21,010 nucleotides of DNA, taken from a virus. The stretch is taken from positions 1 through 21,010 of the IMG/VR virus record IMGVR_UViG_3300043427_001054. One strand, given 5' to 3'. Below, one piece after another: positions 14,845 to 21,010 of this stretch. The notes under the pieces were generated by a model. It worked only from the letters and a program-made list of their open reading frames with translations, was not told where the DNA came from and did no database searches. The position numbers and the translations under genes are program-made. How positions within the stretch are numbered: position 1 is the first letter of the stretch; the number at the start of each line of letters is the position of its first letter.

Positions 14845-17397
14845 TTATGTTAGTACCGATCTTAATGATATCGTATAAGAATCATACGAATCAGTGCTAC
14901 CAATAGTAAATGCTGCAGGATTTTCAACTCCTGCTGTAGTTTGTTGCTTATATGCTCCCATAACAGTTGCTCCGTTAAGGTCATTTCCTGTTGTTCCAAC
15001 ATCTTCAGCAGCAGCCAAAGTATAACCAGTTGGAGCAGTCACATTAGGTGCCTGGTTGTCATCATCAACCATTGCCAAAGCAACAATCATACAACCATTA
15101 AAATTAGTTGTGATTGATGGTGGGTCTAAGGAACCTGTAGGTCCTGATGAAACATCAATAGGAGTTGTAGCATTTACATTCCTAAAGACCATATAAATGT
15201 AGACACATTGACTGCCTGCTGTTGTTGATCCTTGTAATCCACTAACCGTATATGATGTTCCTGTAGCAAAAACATATCCCCAATAACTAACAGGTTCACT
15301 ACTTCCACCATCATTACCACCATTAGTGAATCCAGTTGGACCAGTGATGTTAGTATTGTCTGCTGCTCCCGCAACAATTATAAAGTCTCCAGATTGAATT
15401 CCAGTAATTGTAAATGAATTTCCACCCGCTCCAAATATATGAGTTCCTGCTGTTACAAATTCTACTACGATAGGCGCTTCAGTTGTTGCTGCTGCTTGAG
15501 ATAGTCCGAGAGCAACTGCCTTTGCGTTATAAATTTGTGCGATTTCAGAATGACTAAGTGCTCTATTGTAAATTAAAGCTTTCGCAACTTGACCATCCGT
15601 GTAAGTTAATCCTGTATTTGTTCCGATCTGAACATCAATATCATTAGATGTATCAATAGTCTGTGCTGAAGTAAAATAATTAACTAATTGCTGAGCATTG
15701 TGATATAAGGTAATATTTGGAGTATCATTGCCACCAGGAGTTCCTACTACAATTGTATTGGTTCCTATAGTTCCAGTCGCAGATGCTGTGCTTGAACGCG
15801 AAATACTGGAAGAACCACCAGTTCCACCAGTTACACCATTTTGTCCTCCAGAACCAATGGTAACTGTAAATTGAGTTCCTGCCGTAACAGTCCAAGTACC
15901 ATATGCTAGACCACCACCAGCACCGCCCGCACCTGGTTCATCATCATCAGTGGCATTACCTCCACCACCACCACCAGCAATAACAACCGCAGAAATTTGG
16001 GTGACTCCTGCTGGAACGGTAAATGTTCCAGATGTAGTGAAAACTGATTGGTTGGTTCCACTATCTGCGACACTTGTTGCTGGATAAGACCTACCAGCAC
16101 CCCAAATAATTCTTGCTGCTCCAGGTCCAGCATCTCCACCATCAGCAAGATTTCTTCCACCACCAGCACCACCACCATACTGAGTGCCTCCATTAGCACC
16201 AGTACTTCCAGTAGAGTTACTTCCATTAGTTCCACCCGATCCACCACCGCCACCTGTGGTTCCACTTCCTGCGGCACCACTGTTGGTCTGACCAGCTGCT
16301 CTTAGACCTGTTCCACCACCACCGGCACCACCGTTGCTAGCACCGCCGCTGCCACCACCACCACCACCTCCACCAGTTCCCCCAGAAGTCGCATTGTTAG
16401 CACCTCTGTCAGCACCCTCGCCACCATTTCCAGTATATCCTGCAGCACCACCACCGCCACCAGCACCAGTAGTTGAGTCACTAGTAGAACCACCTGATCC
16501 GCCGTTTCCACCACCATCTCTTTCAAGACCACTGGAAGTTCCTCCAGTTCCTCCTCCACTAGCACCACTATCAGTAGAAGAACCTCCAGAACCACCAGTC
16601 GCAAGAAGATAATTGTTTGTGAAAGTGAGAGTTGCTAATGATATTGTACTACTAAGATTGTTTGATAGAGTAATTGTATTTGTACTCGCATCAATGGCAG
16701 TAACGGTAGTACCACCGGGAACACCAGTTCCACTGACTACAGAACCAACAACAGCAAAAGATGTTATTGGGTCTGTAGGAGGAAATCCGCTTCCACCACC
16801 CCAGGTAGCAGAAAACATATTCCACTGGTTTCCTGTAAATGAAATATAAGTTTGTTTATATCCACCACCAACACCCATATTAAAACAGCCATTGGTGAGT
16901 AGTTCCATTGACCACTTTCGGCCGTTAGTGGCAGGATTTCCCCAGGCAAATATTCTTTGAACTACTGATGGTGTTGCCGCGTCTAGTTTTACAAATATTA
17001 TAGAAGTTCTTGCTGTAGCACCTGTAATTCCTTTATACGCCGTAAAATTAACACAATCATCAACACCATCAAACACTATGATACCCTTATCAGTAGCACT
17101 ATAAGATGCTCCATTTGTAAGGGTTCCGTTTCTGTCAAAAGTTCCTATATCTTCAACTCCACCTGTACCAGCGTTACTCTCTGATATTTGCCCATCCCAA
17201 TGAAGTTGAAGTCCACTTGCTGGGACACCATCTGTACTATAAAAATTTGAAAAACTTATAGCACCACTCGTTGGAGCATTATCCTGACCATAATATTCAC
17301 CAAGTTCTAGTGGACCTGCTGTAGTTGGAGCAGTATCCCCACTGAACTCTTGGTGAATATCTGATAGTGATATTGATCCTGAAGCAGGTAATGTCAT
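14845..17397 (-). CDS. Tail fibre/adhesin with split LamG-like domain and inserted Gly-rich domain
   Basis: An 850-aa virion adhesin. Residues 1-60 hold short fibre-type repeats (GSISLSDIHQEF, GAISFSNFYST), likely for attachment to the tail. Residues about 60-200 are the first half of a LamG/concanavalin-like sandwich (GIIVFDGVDDCVNF, QWNMFSATW). Residues about 201-556 form an insert: a small beta module, a long glycine-rich stretch ending GAARIIWGAGRSYPAT (426-441), then FTVPAGVTQISAVVIAGGGG (459-478), which is normally the start, not the end, of this domain type. Residues about 557-633 resume the LamG fold (ITLYHNAQQL, KALIYNRALSHSEIAQIYNA). Residues about 640-850 are a beta-sandwich-like C-terminal domain. 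No Shine-Dalgarno is obvious. Gly-rich domains of this type are used by some phages for receptor binding, so host recognition is likely. Confidence 0.82.
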   Translation of the reverse strand: MTLPASGSISLSDIHQEFSGDTAPTTAGPLELGEYYGQDNAPTSGAISFSNFYSTDGVPASGLQLHWDGQISESNAGTGGVEDIGTFDRNGTLTNGASYSATDKGIIVFDGVDDCVNFTAYKGITGATARTSIIFVKLDAATPSVVQRIFAWGNPATNGRKWSMELLTNGCFNMGVGGGYKQTYISFTGNQWNMFSATWGGGSGFPPTDPITSFAVVGSVVSGTGVPGGTTVTAIDASTNTITLSNNLSSTISLATLTFTNNYLLATGGSGGSSTDSGASGGGTGGTSSGLERDGGGNGGSGGSTSDSTTGAGGGGGAAGYTGNGGEGADRGANNATSGGTGGGGGGGGSGGASNGGAGGGGTGLRAAGQTNSGAAGSGTTGGGGGSGGTNGSNSTGSTGANGGTQYGGGAGGGRNLADGGDAGPGAARIIWGAGRSYPATSVADSGTNQSVFTTSGTFTVPAGVTQISAVVIAGGGGGGNATDDDEPGAGGAGGGLAYGTWTVTAGTQFTVTIGSGGQNGVTGGTGGSSSISRSSTASATGTIGTNTIVVGTPGGNDTPNITLYHNAQQLVNYFTSAQTIDTSNDIDVQIGTNTGLTYTDGQVAKALIYNRALSHSEIAQIYNAKAVALGLSQAAATTEAPIVVEFVTAGTHIFGAGGNSFTITGIQSGDFIIVAGAADNTNITGPTGFTNGGNDGGSSEPVSYWGYVFATGTSYTVSGLQGSTTAGSQCVYIYMVFRNVNATTPIDVSSGPTGSLDPPSITTNFNGCMIVALAMVDDDNQAPNVTAPTGYTLAAAEDVGTTGNDLNGATVMGAYKQQTTAGVENPAAFTIGSTDSYDSYTISLRSVLT
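15730..16797 (-). other. Permuted glycine-rich insert inside the LamG-like domain
   Basis: This 1068-base segment encodes residues 201-556 of the fibre. It holds, in this order: the second part of a small beta module (to about 16618), the second part of a Gly-rich domain (about 16617-16048), the first part of a Gly-rich domain (about 16047-15790), and the first part of the small beta module (15789-15730). Both edges carry GGTGG on the minus strand (Trp-Gly-Gly at one end, Pro-Gly-Gly at the other). Its Gly/Pro-coding triplets make it locally much richer in G+C than the rest of the window. Confidence 0.55.
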
Positions 17398-17414
17398 AAG
17401 TCGTTTCTAACTTA

Positions 17415-20400
17415 TCATGAATGTTCTTCTTTTTTCAATTCATTAATTTGTTGATTGAGACTATTTATCTGACTTTGTTGCTCTTTAATTGCTTGGATGA
17501 GTAATCCAATCATATTGCCATAAGCAACTGATTTTATACCATCGTCAGATTCCTCAATAACTTCTGGAAGAACTTTTTCAACTTCTTGTGCTATCACTCC
17601 ACAATATCTTCTGTCAGTATCAATATCATTTCTGGCATAAGTAACTCCATTTATTTTTTCAAGTTTTTCTATAGCATCAGTGATAACTTCAATATCTTTT
17701 TTCAGTGAAATATCAGAGTATGCAGTTACATTTCCAACTGCAGTACAATTTCCACTATCATCTATAGTAAATGTGGCAGTATCAGTAGCATTTCTTCTAA
17801 ATTCATGTCCATTAGGAGATTTATAATATGATCTAGCACTGGATGCAAAATAGATTCTACCAATTCCCTCAGACGAAGTGTTCCAAGTATCAACTGCTCT
17901 TCTGAAGAATGTAGTTTCATGGAGTCCATCAAGTAAGTCAGCATCAAGGCCAGAAGTAGATCCCTGGTTCCCTTGGTGCCATACTTTATAGTAAACATTG
18001 CCCATTGACCAACCACCAACGGCAAAGTCATTAATATCTCCTTTCAATCCAAAATATGCTGCGAAATCTCCAGCAACGTGGAATGCCATAAATGCATCTG
18101 CGCTAGCAGTATCTTGATATATCTCTATACTACCTAAACTACCTGTTGAAGTTTCTAAAACATCATTATTAGCAGTAAATTGAATTCTTCCTGAAGCAGT
18201 GTCGGCAGCATCAGACCTTAAGAACTGAGAACTGTCAAGGGTGTCGAGAGTGTCCGCATTAGTTGTTGTTAATCCACCAGGACCTTGAATACCTGTGATT
18301 CCTTGAATACCTTGAGAACCTGTAGTTCCTTGAGTTCCAGTGGTTCCTTGAATACCTTGAGAACCTGTAGTTCCTTGAGTTCCAGTGGTTCCTTGTCTAC
18401 CTTGAATACCTTGGATTCCTTGGATTCCTTGGATTCCTTGAGTTCCAGTGGTTCCTTGAGTTCCTGTGGTTCCTTGAATACCCTGAATACCTTGAGAACC
18501 TGTAGTTCCTTGAGTTCCTGTGGTTCCTTGAGTACCTGTGGTTCCCTGAGAACCTGTGGTTCCTTGAGTTCCTGTAGTTCCTTGTCTGCCTTGAATACCT
18601 TGGATTCCCTGGATTCCTTGAGAACCTGTGGTTCCTTGAGAACCTATGGTTCCTTGGATGCCCTGAGTACCTGTGGTTCCTTGTCTACCTTGAATACCTT
18701 GAACACCTTGTAGTCCAGAAACTGTTGTTGGATCTACCCAATCAGTTCCTGTTGCGGTAGACCTAAGAACAAATCCATTTGTTCCAGCATCATTATTAGA
18801 ATCATAAATTGCTCCAGTAACTCTTAAGTTTCCTGAAACATGAAGTTTTTGTGTTGGATTTGTTACACCCACACCAATGTTTCCGCCATAAGGTCCAAGT
18901 TCAATTGTTCCATTTGCATCAACATCAATACTTGGAATTCCGGAAACATCATTAACAGAGAAAATAGAACCAGATGTGAGATTATTGCTGATAGAGAATA
19001 ACTGTCCAGCAGATGCTTCCCAGGAAAGAGTGCCTGAATTAACAGTATCATAAGGAACAATATCAATAATCGTTCCAATACTGAGAGCAGTTCCATTAAA
19101 TGTTAAGTTATTAGAACCAGTTGGATTATTAGATGAGTCTTTATAAACTACTTGGTTGGCCGAACCTGCTACTGGACCAGTAATACCTTGAATACCTTGA
19201 GAACCTGTAGTTCCTTGAGTTCCAGTGGTTCCTTGTCTACCTTGAATACCTTGGATTCCTTGAATACCTTGAGAACCTGTAGTTCCTTGAGTTCCAGTGG
19301 TTCCTTGAATACCTTGAGAACCTGTCGTTCCTTGAGTTCCAGTGGTTCCTTGAATACCTTGAGAACCTGTAGTTCCTTGAGTTCCAGTGGTTCCTTGTCT
19401 TCCTTGAACACCTTGAACACCCTGAGTTCCTGTGGTTCCTTGAATACCCTGGATACCCTGAGAACCTGTAGTTCCTTGAGTTCCTGTGGTTCCCTGAATA
19501 CCTTGAGAACCTGTGGTTCCTTGAGTTCCTGTGGTTCCTTGAATACCCTGGATACCCTGAGAACCTGTAGTTCCTTGAGTTCCAGTGGTTCCTTGTCTTC
19601 CTTGAACACCTTGAATACCTTGAACACCCTGAGTTCCCTGAATACCCTGAATACCTTGAGAACCTGTGGTTCCTTGAGTTCCAGTGGTTCCCTGAATACC
19701 CTGAGAACCTGTAGTTCCTTGAGTTCCAGTGGTTCCTTGTCTTCCTTGAACACCTTGAGAACCTGTGGTTCCTTGAGTTCCAGTGGTCCCTTGAGTTCCA
19801 GTGGTTCCTTGAATTCCCTGGATGCCCTGAGTACCTGTTGTTCCTTGAGTACCTGTGGTTCCTTGTCTTCCTTGAATTCCCTGGATGCCCTGAGTACCTG
19901 TGGTTCCTTGGATTCCTTGAATACCTTGAGAACCTGTGGTTCCTTGGATTCCTTGATCACCCTTATCTCCTGTTCTAGCAAAGGTAATAATTACATCTTC
20001 ATTATTAGTAAATGCAGTTGCACTACCTGAGACATAAGCACAACTTACGTTAAAGTATCCAGTCTGCTCAGTAATACCCGAAATTGTGAACAGAGCAAAG
20101 TCAGAAGCATCTAATCTATTTGAAATTCTGAAGTGTCCTTTAATTGTTGATGTGGAATCATCAATAGTTCTTAGGAATGGTTGGATATCAGTTCCATTAT
20201 CATCTTGATCATCTATATGGAGTACTGACGCCAGAGTTATATCTGAATTACTGAATTTTAAGAATCCAACTCCCGGATCGGAATTTGTAAGGTCATTATT
20301 GAATGTATAATCAAACGTAGCTCCACCAAAGTTTCCATCATTACCTTTGGTTCCTTGGATTCCTTGAGAACCTGTGGTTCCTTGAGTTCCTGTGGTTCCT

Positions 20401-21010
20401 TGGATTCCCTGAGAACCTGTGGTTCCTTGAGTTCCTGTAGTTCCTTGTCTGCCTTGAATACCTTGGATTCCCTGGATTCCTTGAGAACCTGTGGTTCCTT
20501 GAGAACCTATGGTTCCTTGAGTTCCCTGAATACCTTGAATACCCTGAATACCTTGAGAACCTGTAGTTCCTTGAGTTCCAGTGGTTCCTTGTCTACCTTG
20601 AATACCTTGGATTCCTTGGATTCCTTGAGTTCCAGTGGTTCCTTGAGTTCCTGTGGTTCCTTGAATACCCTGAATACCTTGAGAACCTGTAGTTCCTTGA
20701 GTTCCTGTGGTTCCCTGAATACCTTGAACACCTTGAGTTCCAGTGGTTCCTTGTCTACCTTGAATACCTTGAACACCTTGTAGTCCAGAAACTGTTGTTG
20801 GATCTACCCAATCAGTTCCTGTTGCGGTAGACCTAAGAACAAATCCATTTGTCCCCGCATCATTATTGGAATCATAAATTGCCCCAGTAACTCTTAAGTT
20901 TCCTGAAACATGAAGTTTTTGTGTTGGATTTGTTACTCCTATACCAATATTACCAATTGATGGTGCTAATAAAACTGTACCATCCGCATCAACATCAATA
21001 CTTGGAATTC
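17415..21010 (-). CDS. Long collagen-like tail fibre with C-terminal S74 chaperone, 5' end off the window
   Basis: The frame is open without a stop from the right edge to a TGA at 17415-17417: at least 1197 residues, with the start outside the window. An internal GTG at 18872 is only an in-frame codon of the longer gene. From N to C: a hinge segment (KLHVSGNLRVTGAIYDSNND and following, 20790-21010), collagen tract (20346-20785), a globular domain (about 19975-20342), collagen tract (19178-19972), a globular part plus a second hinge copy (18714-19177), collagen tract (18279-18713), fibre motifs (DTLDSSQFLRSDAADT, DADLLDGLHETTFFR) and a peptidase S74 domain. In S74 the Ser-Lys dyad is seen in YSDISLKKD (Ser codon 17715-17717, Lys 17700-17702), so about 100 residues should be cut off after trimerisation. 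A coiled-coil-like tail (QQSQINSLNQQINELKKE) ends the protein. Confidence 0.88.
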   Translation of the reverse strand, partial: IPSIDVDADGTVLLAPSIGNIGIGVTNPTQKLHVSGNLRVTGAIYDSNNDAGTNGFVLRSTATGTDWVDPTTVSGLQGVQGIQGRQGTTGTQGVQGIQGTTGTQGTTGSQGIQGIQGTTGTQGTTGTQGIQGIQGIQGRQGTTGTQGTTGSQGIQGIQGIQGTQGTIGSQGTTGSQGIQGIQGIQGRQGTTGTQGTTGSQGIQGTTGTQGTTGSQGIQGTKGNDGNFGGATFDYTFNNDLTNSDPGVGFLKFSNSDITLASVLHIDDQDDNGTDIQPFLRTIDDSTSTIKGHFRISNRLDASDFALFTISGITEQTGYFNVSCAYVSGSATAFTNNEDVIITFARTGDKGDQGIQGTTGSQGIQGIQGTTGTQGIQGIQGRQGTTGTQGTTGTQGIQGIQGTTGTQGTTGTQGTTGSQGVQGRQGTTGTQGTTGSQGIQGTTGTQGTTGSQGIQGIQGTQGVQGIQGVQGRQGTTGTQGTTGSQGIQGIQGTTGTQGTTGSQGIQGTTGTQGTTGSQGIQGIQGTTGTQGVQGVQGRQGTTGTQGTTGSQGIQGTTGTQGTTGSQGIQGTTGTQGTTGSQGIQGIQGIQGRQGTTGTQGTTGSQGIQGITGPVAGSANQVVYKDSSNNPTGSNNLTFNGTALSIGTIIDIVPYDTVNSGTLSWEASAGQLFSISNNLTSGSIFSVNDVSGIPSIDVDANGTIELGPYGGNIGVGVTNPTQKLHVSGNLRVTGAIYDSNNDAGTNGFVLRSTATGTDWVDPTTVSGLQGVQGIQGRQGTTGTQGIQGTIGSQGTTGSQGIQGIQGIQGRQGTTGTQGTTGSQGTTGTQGTTGTQGTTGSQGIQGIQGTTGTQGTTGTQGIQGIQGIQGIQGRQGTTGTQGTTGSQGIQGTTGTQGTTGSQGIQGITGIQGPGGLTTTNADTLDTLDSSQFLRSDAADTASGRIQFTANNDVLETSTGSLGSIEIYQDTASADAFMAFHVAGDFAAYFGLKGDINDFAVGGWSMGNVYYKVWHQGNQGSTSGLDADLLDGLHETTFFRRAVDTWNTSSEGIGRIYFASSARSYYKSPNGHEFRRNATDTATFTIDDSGNCTAVGNVTAYSDISLKKDIEVITDAIEKLEKINGVTYARNDIDTDRRYCGVIAQEVEKVLPEVIEESDDGIKSVAYGNMIGLLIQAIKEQQSQINSLNQQINELKKEEHS
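18279..18713 (-). repeat. Collagen-like repeat tract I
   Basis: About 48 Gly-X-Y triplets in 9-base units, mostly GTQ, GIQ, GTT, GSQ and GRQ, with almost no proline. Third positions and codon choice are strongly repetitive. It lies between a globular hinge and the C-terminal fibre domains. Confidence 0.9.
18542..18656 (-). repeat. 115-base exact repeat, copy 1 (block Q)
   Basis: Identical base for base to 20405-20519. It includes the unusual triplet GTI (the acctatggt stretch on the plus strand), which I see only in these two places. It encodes collagen triplets. Confidence 0.85.
18673..18866 (-). repeat. Duplicated hinge segment, copy 1
   Basis: Direct repeat of 20743-20936 at an offset of 2070 bases. 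I count 4 differences in 194 bases, all at third codon positions and silent. It encodes the KLHVSGNLRVTGAIYD... hinge plus the first collagen triplets. Confidence 0.85.
19178..19972 (-). repeat. Collagen-like repeat tract II
   Basis: The longest Gly-X-Y tract in the window, about 88 triplets of the same GTQ/GIQ/GTT/GSQ type. The last triplets on the N-terminal side are GDK and GDQ. Repetition also leaves other reading frames free of stops, which creates long false ORFs on both strands. Confidence 0.9.
20346..20785 (-). repeat. Collagen-like repeat tract III
   Basis: About 48 Gly-X-Y triplets of the same type. It shares long DNA blocks with tract I, but the blocks are in the opposite order. 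Confidence 0.9.
20405..20519 (-). repeat. 115-base exact repeat, copy 2 (block Q)
   Basis: Identical to 18542-18656. On the plus strand it precedes the second shared block here, whereas in tract I it follows it. Confidence 0.85.
20743..20936 (-). repeat. Duplicated hinge segment, copy 2
   Basis: Direct repeat of 18673-18866. Beyond this point the two copies continue in a similar but more diverged form (PSIDVDA.GT... on the N-terminal side). Confidence 0.85.

Noticed and set aside
14842-14849. CATAAATT as a late promoter for the 66-aa gene
   Set aside because: Two mismatches from TATAAATA and overlapping the end of the fibre gene; not better than chance in AT-rich DNA.
16302-16612. Overlapping frames on both strands in the Gly-rich region, including a plus-strand polyproline frame
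   Set aside because: By-product of repeated GGT/GGA codons in the fibre gene; they lack independent features.
17415-18872. A separate 485-aa gene starting at GTG 18872
   Set aside because: The same frame is open upstream to the window edge with continuous hinge, collagen and globular sequence, so the GTG is internal.
19169-19981. 270-codon minus-strand frame (Lys/Glu/Leu/Val repeats) that looks like a coiled coil
   Set aside because: Shifted frame of the collagen tract; the Gly-X-Y frame is continuous with the globular fibre domains on both sides.
19152-20030. 292-codon plus-strand frame (Ser/Leu/Thr repeats)
   Set aside because: It is the antisense of the collagen tract; 9-base repetition without stops keeps it open. 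No ribosome site and no domain.
18279-20785. CRISPR-like array or minisatellite of short units
   Set aside because: Units are 9-base codon triplets with no spacers and encode Gly-X-Y in frame with flanking domains.

Overview
The window looks like an AT-rich T4-like marine myovirus (cyanophage or pelagiphage type). This rests on a T4-type large terminase (gp17), a T4-type contractile tail sheath (gp18), TATAAATA-type late promoters, and structural proteins with domains I associate with such phages. The exact host cannot be told from the sequence. Every gene I can support lies on the minus strand, so transcription runs from the right edge to the left edge. Genes are packed with overlaps or very short gaps. 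I saw no tRNA, rRNA, CRISPR array, insertion sequence or integrase, and no gene-free stretch longer than 300 bases.

Layout in transcription order (right to left). (1) 21010-17415: a very long collagen-like tail fibre, open at the right edge. It alternates three Gly-X-Gln-type repeat tracts with small globular segments and ends in a peptidase S74 intramolecular chaperone. (2) 17397-14845: a second fibre or adhesin with a LamG-like domain split by a large glycine-rich insert whose two halves are in swapped order. (3) 14819-14619: a small conserved-looking phage protein. (4) 14588-6369: six genes of carbohydrate metabolism: a GH130-like beta-propeller protein, a GT17-like transferase, a GT-B-fold transferase, and three multidomain fusions of glycosyltransferase, SAM-methyltransferase, TPR and FkbM modules. 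(5) 6365-5739: a 2OG-Fe(II)-oxygenase-like protein. (6) 5706-2461: a multi-module virion or scaffold protein with a DUF5661-like N-terminus, then terminase large subunit gp17. (7) 2461-2219: a small zinc-finger protein. (8) 2134-1: tail sheath gp18, cut by the left edge.

The most notable feature is the dense cassette of about ten sugar-transfer and sugar-methylation domains placed directly after two fibre genes, one of them rich in Gly-Thr-Thr and Gly-Thr-Gln collagen repeats. My inference is that the phage glycosylates and O-methylates its own fibre (or another virion surface protein), by analogy with O-glycosylated bacterial collagen-like proteins. Remodelling of the host surface glycan is the main alternative. 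The fibre genes also show strong signs of recent internal recombination: swapped collagen blocks, a duplicated hinge with only silent differences, and a permuted inserted domain.
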